A stretch of 29,790 nucleotides of DNA. It comes from DATAMF01 sp964472565. GTDB taxonomy: Bacteria > Chloroflexota > Anaerolineae > Aggregatilineales > Aggregatilineaceae. Every line of letters begins with the position of its first letter. The first letter of the stretch is position 1. A model generated the notes under the pieces. The model ran no database searches. It was not told the DNA's origin and saw nothing but the letters and a program-made list of their open reading frames with translations. Shown in pieces: positions 16,444 to 24,980 of the stretch. The stretch lies in contig CAYYNB010000068.1 of the NCBI GenBank assembly GCA_964472565.1, forward strand, positions 1 to 29,790. Reading direction: 5' to 3'. A program made the translations under genes and the position numbers.

Positions 16444-18342
16444 TCATAATGATGATGCGGTACGATCCCGGTATTTGGTTTCCCCTTCCGGGGGAGCGGT
16501 AGACTGCACGACCGATGATCCTCGCCCGGCGCGCAGCGCCAGCGCAATGAGAAACGCGATGCCGCTTACACCCGCACCGATAAACAACATTTCATTGATC
16601 GCTTCAACCGCCGCGCCAAAGTTGACATCACTGATTTCTTCGCTGGTAAACGACAACGAGTCGGCCTGGCGCTGCGCCAGATAAACCTGGTAGTTTCGAA
16701 TCAGAAGCGCCCAGGGTGAGAACGGCAGACTGGCCTCATAATCCGCTTCGGCTTGCTGAAGCGCCTGTTCCAGCCGGGTATCGCGCAGATCGGCAATCCG
16801 GTCATCAACTTTTGCATCAAAGCGGTTGAGCGAAAAGATCGTCAGCGACGAAATCGCAATAGTCATGCCGATCAAGCGCAAAACCAGAATTAATGCGGAT
16901 ACGGTGCCGCGTTCATCTTCGGCGGCTTCATTGAGTGCTGCGGTTCCAATCGGCGAGATGGTTAATCCCAATCCGACTCCAATCATTGCCATTTGGGCCG
17001 CCATCGTGATGTAGGACGTGTCTTCGGTCCAACTGATTCCGGCTAATATAAAGCCGATAGCCGCCAGCGCCAAACCGAGCATGGTAGGCAAGCGATACCC
17101 ACGCCGGTCTGTCAGCTTTCCACCAGGGACCGCCGCTAACATCATTGGCACCGTCAGGCCAGAGAGAATCCACCCCGCAATATAGGCGGCTTCCTGAATA
17201 TCTTCATTGCTCGGTGTATCCGCCCGAAAATTGACCAGCAGCGGCCCGCTGACCAGCCCAATCGCCAAACAAAAGCCAACCAATAAGTTGGTGAGCGCCG
17301 CTGAGGTAAAATTGAGGCTGCGGAAGTGCTTCAGCGGAATCAGAGGATGTGTAACCCACAGCTCGACCAGGATAAACAGCACCAGCGCGACGGCTCCTAC
17401 CGCTACGTAGGTACCCCGGTAGTCATTCGGCAGTTCTTCAAAACTCGACGCTGTGACCGCTGTTTCGGGGCTGCCGGTTCCCAAACCAAGATTCAATCCC
17501 AGCAGTGCCAGCGCGATCAGAAATGCGCCCAGAAAATCGAAGCGCAAATTACGCAGCCCGGACAGAACCCCGTGCTTGGGCTTGACAGGCATAACAACCC
17601 GCTGTCGGCGCAGTTGTTCCACCCCGCGCAGCGCCCACCACGCGCCGATCATCGCCAGAATACTGATAGGAATATTCAAGATGAACAGGGTTTCCCATGA
17701 TGGCGGCGCAATCGTCAGCCCCAGTTTAGCCGCCGCATCGACAAACGCCTCTTCATTCTGACCGAAAAAGCGGACCATGATGCCGCCGTACAGATGCCCT
17801 AAAACCCACCCCAGCGTATCAATCGCGCCCACCACACCCAGCGGATTCGCGCGCTTGCCTTCGGGAAACATATCACCGACCAGAGCCAGGGTGATGGGGA
17901 CCATTGCCCCCGCGCCAAAGGCCTGAACCACGCGCCCGGTGATAACCAGATACAGATGCCGTTCTTCGAGCGCGGGCGGTTTTTCGTCCAGCACCACGCG
18001 GTAAAACCGGGCAATCCAACTGGTGAGCAGTTCACTATCGTAGATAGTGACCAGGTAGGACCCGAAAGTAAAAATCAGCAGGCACACCAGATACACTTTG
18101 CGCCTGCCCAAAATATCGGATAACCGGCCCATGAACGTCATGCTGATCGCATAGGCCAGCAGATAACCGCTGACTGCCCAGGATGCCTGATCGAGACTGT
18201 CTTTAACCTTCAGATTCAGGCTCGTGATCACTTCGGGCAGCACTGCGGAGATGATGGTCAGGTCCAGAGCGCCGATGAAAACCGGCAAACAAATAATTGC
18301 CAGCACCCACCAGGGCCGAACCGGATTTTGAATTTGACCCAT
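16444..18342 (-). CDS. MFS exporter, DHA2 (14-helix) family, P55-like
   Basis: 632 residues with about 14 hydrophobic segments. Motif A is GRLSDILGRRK (72-82), and the first helix has the DHA2-type LDLTIISAVLP. In motif C the usual Gly-Pro reads Gly182-His183 (VLGHLYGG). Helices 13 and 14 are joined by an unusually long, charged extracytoplasmic stretch (about 505-583); loops at about 101-131 and 190-218 are also long. Generic annotation would be a multidrug efflux transporter. The co-transcribed lipoprotein six bases upstream instead suggests the P55 (Rv1410c) role of exporting lipids with an LprG partner; this is inference from gene pairing. The start ATG has an AGGCG site close by. Confidence 0.9.
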   Translation of the reverse strand: MGQIQNPVRPWWVLAIICLPVFIGALDLTIISAVLPEVITSLNLKVKDSLDQASWAVSGYLLAYAISMTFMGRLSDILGRRKVYLVCLLIFTFGSYLVTIYDSELLTSWIARFYRVVLDEKPPALEERHLYLVITGRVVQAFGAGAMVPITLALVGDMFPEGKRANPLGVVGAIDTLGWVLGHLYGGIMVRFFGQNEEAFVDAAAKLGLTIAPPSWETLFILNIPISILAMIGAWWALRGVEQLRRQRVVMPVKPKHGVLSGLRNLRFDFLGAFLIALALLGLNLGLGTGSPETAVTASSFEELPNDYRGTYVAVGAVALVLFILVELWVTHPLIPLKHFRSLNFTSAALTNLLVGFCLAIGLVSGPLLVNFRADTPSNEDIQEAAYIAGWILSGLTVPMMLAAVPGGKLTDRRGYRLPTMLGLALAAIGFILAGISWTEDTSYITMAAQMAMIGVGLGLTISPIGTAALNEAAEDERGTVSALILVLRLIGMTIAISSLTIFSLNRFDAKVDDRIADLRDTRLEQALQQAEADYEASLPFSPWALLIRNYQVYLAQRQADSLSFTSEEISDVNFGAAVEAINEMLFIGAGVSGIAFLIALALRAGRGSSVVQSTAPPEGETKYRDRTASSL

Positions 18343-18348
18343 AGTCGC

Positions 18349-19107
18349 CTAACTCACGACTGGCGCTTGAATATCCACAGGCTCATTGTAGTCGAAGATC
18401 GAGATGGTCCAGGTTGTGGGTTCCTGATCTTCCACCCCATCGGGCAGGGGTTCATGCAAGGTGAACATCTCAATTTCGTGATCTTCCACCGAGATGTAAA
18501 CATCAATATCGAGCAGCCCGTTTTGCGTCGGGATGAGTCCAAACGTCAGCGAATTAACATTGCTGGCCTGAATTTTGCCCGTTAGATGATACACATCCAA
18601 CCCATCCAGGTCTTCCTTGCCAATCATTTTCACATTCGTGATCGACTTTAATGCCGCCGCAATTCCACTTTCCGGGGCCATCAGTTGGGCCGGAGAAAAA
18701 CCGGGAATGATCGCTTGTTTGAACCAGTTGCTGCCCAACAGATCGATCTGGATATACTGCTCTTCGCCTACCGCCACGATATTCGCGCCGAGTCCGGCAT
18801 CATTCACATTAAACTGAGCCGAGGCGCTCAACTTATCGGGGGCAGCGTAGGCACCCTGCGCATTTTGAAACGTCATCATTTCTGCCGGTAGCTGCAATCC
18901 ACCGGCGCTAATGGGGACAGGATAGCCACTGACGCGAATTTCCAACTTAAAGTATTGTGCATTCTGTACTTTCCCCGCTGCTTCACTCAACAAAGAGCGC
19001 GCTTCGGGCATTTTGTCCGGCGATTCGTCTTCGTCACCACACGCAGTGAGGATTAGAGTGAGCAGAACGCACCAAACGACTATCCATTTCATGTATCGCA
19101 TAGACAC
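18349..19107 (-). CDS. LppX/LprAFG-family lipoprotein (LprG-like)
   Basis: 252 residues. The signal peptide ends in lipobox LTAC (Cys23 from the GTG start). The mature protein starts SLLSEAAGKVQNAQYFKLEI and runs as a long antiparallel sheet with sequence features of the LppX_LprAFG fold (also called DUF1396). In mycobacteria this fold forms a hydrophobic pocket for triacylated lipids and glycolipids. Features such as FNVNDAGLGANIVAVGEEQYIQ, DGLDVYHLTGKI and a closing TISIFDYNEPVDI match it. The GTG at 19107 has GGAG 5 nt upstream; ATG 19101 is an alternative with 11 nt. The MFS gene starts 6 bp after its stop. Lipid shuttling with that transporter is inferred. Confidence 0.8.
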   Translation of the reverse strand: MSMRYMKWIVVWCVLLTLILTACGDEDESPDKMPEARSLLSEAAGKVQNAQYFKLEIRVSGYPVPISAGGLQLPAEMMTFQNAQGAYAAPDKLSASAQFNVNDAGLGANIVAVGEEQYIQIDLLGSNWFKQAIIPGFSPAQLMAPESGIAAALKSITNVKMIGKEDLDGLDVYHLTGKIQASNVNSLTFGLIPTQNGLLDIDVYISVEDHEIEMFTLHEPLPDGVEDQEPTTWTISIFDYNEPVDIQAPVVS

Positions 19108-19197
19108 GCTGACTCCAGTGCTGATTCATAGCCTGTTAGTTGTACGCAAAGCGTATTCTTCGCGTTGCAGCGCCAACTTTTTCGCTAGATTAATATG

Positions 19198-19224
19198 ATA
19201 ACACATCCAGAGCAGCAGTGTTAT
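19198..19224 (-). terminator. Weak candidate terminator after the methionine operon
   Basis: A 7-bp stem (ATAACAC at 19198-19204 with GTGTTAT at 19218-19224) lies 15 bp beyond the stop of the methyltransferase/reductase gene. An AT-rich but not T-run sequence follows on the minus strand. Confidence 0.3.
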
Positions 19225-19238
19225 TTGTCGTGCGGGCG

Positions 19239-21122
19239 TCAGTGAGCCTGTCGCGTGGGCACACGCTCTAATACATCGACCACATTGGCCGCCAGATCAT
19301 AGCGCCCAAACGCGGGCATGATATAAACGCCCTGGGCAAGGTCTTTGATCTGGAGCAGCAGTTCCTGCGCAATTTTTACCCCCTCCTGGGACGCATCTTC
19401 ACCCGCATCCGCGATACGCTGGCGGATGCCTTCAGGAATGTCGATACCCGGCACCTCATTGTGCAAAAACGAAGCATGGCGGCTGCCATACAACGGCAGA
19501 ACACCGATCAACACGGGAATCGGGAGCGGGCCGTGCTGCGCGGCATAGGCATCCATAAAACGCGCAACCACCGACGCATCAAAAACCGGCTGGGTGAGCG
19601 CGAAATCGGCTCCGGCATCAAGCTTTTTGCGCATCAACTTGATTTCATGATCCACGTCATGCGCATTCACGTTTAATGCACAGCCGACAAAAAATGAGGT
19701 CGGCTGGCCGATAGAATTGCCTGCCTGATCGATCCCCTGGTTCAGATTTTGCTTGACCAGCTTGATCAATCCGGTGGGAGCTATATCGTGAGTGTCGAAT
19801 GAGTCAGGATAATCACCAATGTTCGTTGGGTCGCCCATCACGACGAAAATATTACGCACATTGAGTGCGTGCGCCGCCAGCAGATCGCCCTGCACGCGCA
19901 GTAAATTACGCCCGCGTGTGGGAAAGTGCAGCACGGTTTCCAACTCGACGTGGTGCTGGATCAGGTGGCACACCGCCCAGGGACTCATGCGCATCCGGGC
20001 CATGGGGCTGTCCGACACGTTCACAAAATCCACGCCCGACTCGCGCAGCAGTTCAGCCGATGCGATCACTTTTTGGGCGGTGAAACTGCGCGGCGGCGGC
20101 ATTTCGACTGTCACCACGAAACGTTTCGCCGCCAGTTTGCGGGCGAGTTCCGTCGGCTGTTCGGGCACGTCGCTGACCGCCGTTTCGATGGGATCGACAA
20201 CGGTAACAATATGGGGATGGGGTCGCGCGGGATCATCCAGCGCCGCGCGCATGGCGTGAATATGTTGGGGCGTGGTGCCACAGCAGCCCCCGACAATCGT
20301 CGCGCCGACATCCTTAAACGCCAGTGCATACTCACCAAAATATTCCGGCGTAGCGGGATACATAACCCGGTTTCCGACGGCTTCCGGCCAGCCTGCGTTT
20401 GGCATGACCGAGAGCTTCATATCGGGTGCCGCCGCGCGCAAAAACTGGAGCAGCCGCAGCAGTTGGGTGGGGCCGCTGCTGCAATTGACACCCAGCACAT
20501 CCACGCCCAGCGCTTTGAGATGGCGCGCTACCTGCGAGGGCGTATCGCCCAACACCGTTCGTTCGTCACGCGTGAAGGTGATCTGGGTGATGATCGGAAT
20601 ATCTTCCTGAACCGCGCGGGCGGCCTTGACTGCCTCGGTAATCTCGAACAGATCGGTGAACGTCTCGAAGATCAACACATCGACGCCCGCTTCGATCAAG
20701 GCTGCTGTCTGAATTTTGAAGGCCGCGAATGCTTCTTCGGGCGTCGTGCGGCCAAACGGCGCTAATCGGACGCCCAACGGCCCCACCGATCCCGCAATAT
20801 ACACCTCGCGGCCTGCTTCCTGCATGGCACGCCGCACCAGTTCGACCCCGGCACGGTTGATGTTGGCGCACTCGCTTTCGAGGCCGCATGACGCCAGTTT
20901 ATAAATGTTGGCGCTGAACGTGTTGGTTTCGATCAGTTCCGCCCCGGCTTTGATATACTGGCTGTGAATGTTGGCAACAGCGCCCGGATCGGTCACATTC
21001 AGCAGATCAAAACAGGTATCAATGGGCAGATTCTCCTGAGCATGGAGCATGGTGCCCATTGCGCCATCCGCCAGCATGGTGCCCTGTTCAAGCCGCGCCC
21101 GGAAAGGAATTTTGGTCCCCAT
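19239..21122 (-). CDS. Bifunctional homocysteine S-methyltransferase / methylenetetrahydrofolate reductase
   Basis: 627 residues. The N-terminal half (about 1-300) is a homocysteine methyltransferase barrel whose zinc Cys ligands are all present: Cys214 (GVNCSSGP) and Cys280-Cys281 (GGCCGTTP). After a short linker, residues 325-620 form an MTHFR barrel with the catalytic Glu340 (VTVEMPPP), FAD-contact segments near MGDPTNIGDYP and a TQPVFD motif. The MTHFR part reduces methylene-THF to methyl-THF, which the neighbouring MetH uses. The methyl donor of the homocysteine domain is not evident from sequence. The layout equals that of Bacillus YitJ, which is also S-box controlled. The start ATG has GAGGGG 6 nt upstream, 15 bp after metH, so it shares the riboswitch transcript. 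Confidence 0.9.
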   Translation of the reverse strand: MGTKIPFRARLEQGTMLADGAMGTMLHAQENLPIDTCFDLLNVTDPGAVANIHSQYIKAGAELIETNTFSANIYKLASCGLESECANINRAGVELVRRAMQEAGREVYIAGSVGPLGVRLAPFGRTTPEEAFAAFKIQTAALIEAGVDVLIFETFTDLFEITEAVKAARAVQEDIPIITQITFTRDERTVLGDTPSQVARHLKALGVDVLGVNCSSGPTQLLRLLQFLRAAAPDMKLSVMPNAGWPEAVGNRVMYPATPEYFGEYALAFKDVGATIVGGCCGTTPQHIHAMRAALDDPARPHPHIVTVVDPIETAVSDVPEQPTELARKLAAKRFVVTVEMPPPRSFTAQKVIASAELLRESGVDFVNVSDSPMARMRMSPWAVCHLIQHHVELETVLHFPTRGRNLLRVQGDLLAAHALNVRNIFVVMGDPTNIGDYPDSFDTHDIAPTGLIKLVKQNLNQGIDQAGNSIGQPTSFFVGCALNVNAHDVDHEIKLMRKKLDAGADFALTQPVFDASVVARFMDAYAAQHGPLPIPVLIGVLPLYGSRHASFLHNEVPGIDIPEGIRQRIADAGEDASQEGVKIAQELLLQIKDLAQGVYIMPAFGRYDLAANVVDVLERVPTRQAH

Positions 21123-21137
21123 CGTTTTCCCCTCAAC

Positions 21138-24100
21138 TTATGCTAACTGTTCAGCCCGCGACACGCCCACACTGTAATATTTGGCGTCAGGATGATGAAT
21201 GACGATTGCCGCCGTAGACTGCTCCGGCACCAACTGGCAAGCCGGAGTGAGCGTCAGCCCTAATTTTTCCTCCGCCGGCAGCAGCCGGAACAGGATCGCG
21301 TGATCGTCCAGGTCCGGGCAGGCCGGATAGCCCCAGCTATAGCGTTTTCCGCGCTCGACATCGATTCCCAGTTCCCGGTTGATATGGCGGTTCATATAGG
21401 TGGCGGTGGCTTCTGCGGTCTGGACTGCCAGCCCGTGGAAGAAATAGGCTTCGGTGTATTCATTTCCCGCTTGCATGGTATCAAATTTTTCCGTCGCACG
21501 TTGTCCAACGGTCACTACTTGCAGCGGGCAAACATCGACTTTTTCGCCGCTGGCGGGCGCGAAGTAGTCCGCCAGACAGAGATATTCACCAAACGGCTGG
21601 CGCGGGAAATTAAAGCGTGCGATCTCGTGCCGTTGGCGATCCTGCTGGTAGCGTTCGGGATCATAAATAATCACGCTGTCCCCGTCCGACTGCGCCGGGA
21701 AGTAACCATAAACTGCCTGCGGGATAAGTGTCCCCTCCGCAGTGGCTTGTTTTTTCATGTCGTCCAGCCGCTGGTCAAACTCCGCTTCCAACCGTTCCCA
21801 TTCTGCGCCGTGTGTATTTCGCGCGCCCCAACTGAGGCGGTAGAGTTCCGGCTTGTGGATGTAGGGATAGACCGCATCCAATGGAATATCCAACACGGCT
21901 CGCGTTCCCCAAAAGGGCGGGGTGGGAAGGTCAGGTGCAGGGCCAATCGCCGAGCGCTGTTCCCGTGCGCGGCGCGATTTCACCGCCGGGGCCGGCTTGT
22001 GCGCTTCCTGGTGTGCCTCATCGCTGATCCGCTGAAGCAGCGTATCATATTTATCCGAAACGACGATTTGTTCCATAACGTCGAGGCCCTCGAAGGCGTC
22101 TTTGCAGTAGAACACGCCCGATTTATAGGGTTCACCGGAATCTTCGAGGAACAGAATCCGCCGCCCAAAGGCGCGGTTGATCGCCGCACCGCCGATCAAC
22201 ACCGGATAATCCAACCCGCGCCGCGCCAGTTCGTTCACGATCAGCGGCATCTGCTTGGAGGTGCTGACCAGCAGTGCGCTCAAGCCAATCGCGTCGGCCT
22301 TATGATCAATCGCCGCCTGAATGATCGTGTTCGCCGGAACCTGTTTACCCAGGTCATACACGGTATAACCATTGTTGCTCAAAATCGTGCGTACCAGATT
22401 CTTGCCAATATCATGCACATCCCCATACACGGTAGCCAGCACGACGACACCCTTACTGGTGCCTTCCTTCCGTTCCAGGAAGTTTTCGAGATACGCCACC
22501 GCCTTTTTCATTACTTCGGCGCTTTGCAGCACAAACGGCAGAATCAGTTCCCCCGCGCCGAACTTATCGCCCACTTCTTTCATGGCGGGCAGCAGGACGG
22601 TGTTAAGCACGCTCACCGCATCCTGACGCGTCAGGCAGTTGTCGATCAGGTCTTCAACGCCTTCTTTTTTGCGGTGGACGATCTGCCAGTGCAGCGCCTC
22701 TTCTGCCGTCATGCCTTCCGTAGGATCGGCCTGTTGGTGATCACTCGTGCTGACGGCGTGCGCCTCAAAATACTGGATATACTCGGCCAGCGCGTTAGGG
22801 TGTTCGTTGAAGATCAACGCATTCGCCAGATTACGCTGTTCTTCGGGAATTTCGGCATACGGCTTGATGTGCGCCGGGTTGACAATCGCCATATCCAGCC
22901 CGACTTCGACGCAGTGATACAGAAAAACGCTGTTCAAAACGGCGCGCGCGGCGGGTGACAGCCCAAAGCTGAGATTACTCACCCCCAGCGACGTGAGCAC
23001 GCCCGGCAGACTGCGTTTGATCAGCTTGATACCGTTGAGTGTTTCAACGGCGCTGTTTGCCATTTCGGGATCACCCGTTGCCAGCGTGAAGGTGAGGCAG
23101 TCAAAAATGAGATCGCCTGCTGCCAGCCCGTATTCTTTGACGGCAATATCGTAGATTTTTCGCGCAATTTCGAGCTTGCGCGCGGCGTTTTTCGCCATGC
23201 CGATTTCATCAATAGTCAGCGCCACGACTGCCGCACCATGTTTAAGCGCAATCGGCAGCACGCGCTCGATCCGTTCGCGCCCATTCTCCAGGTTGATGCT
23301 GTTGATAATGCCGCGCCCCGGATAGGTGCTGAGCGCTGCCTCGGCAACATCGGCCTCGGTGGTGTCAAACATCAGCGGAACATCCACGCCCAGCGCCAGC
23401 TTTTTGACGACCTTTTTCATCTGCTCGACTTCATCGGGCCGCTCGGTTAGCGCCACCTGCACATCGAGAATATGTGCGCCCGAATCGACCTGCCCCTGTG
23501 CGATTTGCAGGATGCCGTCGTAATCATCGGCCAGCAAAAGCTGTTTCACTTTTTTGCTGCCCTGGCTGTTGACCCGCTCCCCGATCAGTGTGGGCGGCGG
23601 GGATTGGCGCATCGAGATGCCGCGCATGCCGCTGGAAGCCGACGGTTCGCTGTCGGGTTCGCGGTGCAGCGGGGTACGTGTGGCGGCGTCTCCTTTGACG
23701 TGCGCGATCAGCCTGGAAAGGTGTTCGGGCGTTGTGCCGCAGCAGCCCCCAACGACGCTCACGCCCCAATCCACAAATTCGGCCAGCAGTTCCGCGAATG
23801 GATCGGGCAGCATCGGATAGACGGCTTCCCCTTCCACGTTGATCGGCAGTCCAGCGTTCGGCAGCACACTGATCGGCTTGGTGCTGTGTTCGGTCAGATA
23901 CTTCACCGGCTGTGACATATGCTCTGGGCCGGTGGAGCAGTTGATCCCGATCACATCAATCGGCAGCGCTTCGAGCGTGACCAGCGCGCTGGAAATATCC
24001 GTGCCAAACAGCATCCGCCCGCTGGTATCCAGCGTAATCTGGGCTTGCAGCGGAAGGCGCACCTCGGCTTCTTCAAAATACTGGTGAATCCCGACGATGG

Positions 24101-24650
24101 CCGCGCGCACTTCCAGAATATCCTGGCTGGTTTCGATCAGCAGCAGATCAACACCGCCCTCAACCAGGCCCTTCGCCTGCTCATAAAAAACGCCCGCGAG
24201 TTCATCGAAGGTGATGTTGCCCAGTTCGGGATCATCCGAACTCGGCAGTTTGCCCGATGGACCGATGCTGCCCGCCACAAAACGCGGAATACCTGTTTCT
24301 CGCGCAAACCGATCCGCCACCTGCCGCGCCACCTGTGCCGCTGCCCGGTTGATTTCTACCACACGATTCCCAAGTCCATATTCGCCCAGGGTAAGCCGGT
24401 TAGAGCGAAACGTATCGGTTTCAATGACTTCGCTGCCCACTTCCAGAAAAGATGCATGAATCGCTTCGATCACGTCGGGCCGCGTGATCACCAGATAATC
24501 ATTGCAGCCGTTATATTGTTCACCGCCAAAGTCCTGCGCGGTCAGCTTGTAGCGTTGAATGCTGGTGCCCATCGCACCATCGAAGATAAGGACATGGTCC
24601 TGCATCGCATCTAAATAGCGCCGGTTGGTAAAGGGTCTGTTTTTCTGCAT
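21138..24650 (-). CDS. metH: Cobalamin-dependent methionine synthase
   Basis: 1170 residues (E. coli MetH has 1227), with all four modules. The homocysteine domain (about 15-320) has zinc ligands Cys238, Cys303 and Cys304. The pterin-binding domain (about 345-625) begins with PTLIGERVN. The B12 cap and binding domains (about 645-890) have DVHDIGKN, giving Asp744, the axial His746 and Gly749. The reactivation domain (about 930-1165) has RYSWGYPACPD and binds AdoMet. It methylates homocysteine from methyl-THF in the cytoplasm. The ATG at 24650 has a GAAGG site 8 nt upstream. It is the first gene behind the SAM riboswitch and is followed after 15 bp by the methyltransferase/MTHFR fusion. Confidence 0.97.
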   Translation of the reverse strand: MQKNRPFTNRRYLDAMQDHVLIFDGAMGTSIQRYKLTAQDFGGEQYNGCNDYLVITRPDVIEAIHASFLEVGSEVIETDTFRSNRLTLGEYGLGNRVVEINRAAAQVARQVADRFARETGIPRFVAGSIGPSGKLPSSDDPELGNITFDELAGVFYEQAKGLVEGGVDLLLIETSQDILEVRAAIVGIHQYFEEAEVRLPLQAQITLDTSGRMLFGTDISSALVTLEALPIDVIGINCSTGPEHMSQPVKYLTEHSTKPISVLPNAGLPINVEGEAVYPMLPDPFAELLAEFVDWGVSVVGGCCGTTPEHLSRLIAHVKGDAATRTPLHREPDSEPSASSGMRGISMRQSPPPTLIGERVNSQGSKKVKQLLLADDYDGILQIAQGQVDSGAHILDVQVALTERPDEVEQMKKVVKKLALGVDVPLMFDTTEADVAEAALSTYPGRGIINSINLENGRERIERVLPIALKHGAAVVALTIDEIGMAKNAARKLEIARKIYDIAVKEYGLAAGDLIFDCLTFTLATGDPEMANSAVETLNGIKLIKRSLPGVLTSLGVSNLSFGLSPAARAVLNSVFLYHCVEVGLDMAIVNPAHIKPYAEIPEEQRNLANALIFNEHPNALAEYIQYFEAHAVSTSDHQQADPTEGMTAEEALHWQIVHRKKEGVEDLIDNCLTRQDAVSVLNTVLLPAMKEVGDKFGAGELILPFVLQSAEVMKKAVAYLENFLERKEGTSKGVVVLATVYGDVHDIGKNLVRTILSNNGYTVYDLGKQVPANTIIQAAIDHKADAIGLSALLVSTSKQMPLIVNELARRGLDYPVLIGGAAINRAFGRRILFLEDSGEPYKSGVFYCKDAFEGLDVMEQIVVSDKYDTLLQRISDEAHQEAHKPAPAVKSRRAREQRSAIGPAPDLPTPPFWGTRAVLDIPLDAVYPYIHKPELYRLSWGARNTHGAEWERLEAEFDQRLDDMKKQATAEGTLIPQAVYGYFPAQSDGDSVIIYDPERYQQDRQRHEIARFNFPRQPFGEYLCLADYFAPASGEKVDVCPLQVVTVGQRATEKFDTMQAGNEYTEAYFFHGLAVQTAEATATYMNRHINRELGIDVERGKRYSWGYPACPDLDDHAILFRLLPAEEKLGLTLTPACQLVPEQSTAAIVIHHPDAKYYSVGVSRAEQLA

Positions 24651-24681
24651 TGTCTTCGCCTTCGTATGCTGGGGCCATCAT

Positions 24682-24714
24682 AAAAAACGCCCCTCGATAC
24701 AATTCAAGGAGCGT
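24682..24714 (-). terminator. Riboswitch-controlled intrinsic terminator of metH
   Basis: On the minus strand, ACGCTCCTT (24706-24714) pairs with GAGGGGCGT (24687-24695) around a 10-nt loop, followed by a six-T run (24682-24687). It ends the transcript before metH when SAM is bound. The 3' arm is repeated in the aptamer's P1 region, giving a competing antiterminator. Confidence 0.85.
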
Positions 24715-24739
24715 GGAAGATCACAGATCATCGAAACGC

Positions 24740-24841
24740 CCCTCATCTTCCAGAACTCTGCCGGAATTGGCACCGTCCCAGCTTTCGCCAGGGGTTGCCG
24801 CGGTTTCATCGGGCCGTTCCCTCCACCGCTCTTGATGAGAG
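24740..24841 (-). promoter_or_regulatory. SAM-I (S-box) riboswitch aptamer
   Basis: Read on the minus strand, the conserved S-box core is complete and in order. P1 is CTCTCATC (24834-24841) with GATGAGGG (24740-24747). Then come AAGAGCGGTGGAGGGA (kink-turn), GGCCC, GATGAAACC, GGCAACC, a P3 hairpin with GAAA loop (CCTGGC/GCTGGG) and GGTGCCAATTCC. It binds S-adenosylmethionine and controls metH and the downstream fusion gene by termination. The promoter lies at 24857-24886. The 330-bp gap between metH and homoserine dehydrogenase is otherwise filled by this leader and the opposing promoter. Confidence 0.95.
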
Positions 24842-24856
24842 CTTACGCTAAGGGGG

Positions 24857-24886
24857 ATAGTAACATATCTGCGAAGAAAATGTCAA
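24857..24886 (-). promoter_or_regulatory. Promoter of the SAM-riboswitch / metH operon
   Basis: On the minus strand a perfect TTGACA (24881-24886) is followed after 18 bp by TACTAT (24857-24862). The start near 24850 places the S-box aptamer at the very 5' end of the transcript. Confidence 0.75.
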
Positions 24887-24916
24887 CGTTTTTAAGAGAA
24901 TTGATAGGGTGCCCGC

Positions 24917-24946
24917 TTCTCGCCCCAACACGCAATCGAGTATAAT
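24917..24946 (+). promoter_or_regulatory. Promoter of the homoserine dehydrogenase gene
   Basis: A perfect TATAAT at 24941-24946 with a poor -35 (TTCTCG, 24917-24922, 18 bp away). The leader to ATG 24981 would be about 28 nt. No riboswitch fits in this leader, so hom is not under the S-box. Confidence 0.5.
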
Positions 24947-24980
24947 TAACACATGCTTCTTTCTCGAAAGGATGCCAGTT

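Noticed and set aside
21300..22958. 552-codon plus-strand open frame
   Set aside because: Fully antisense to metH, whose domains and catalytic residues are all intact; the translation is low-quality, rich in Arg, His and Gln.
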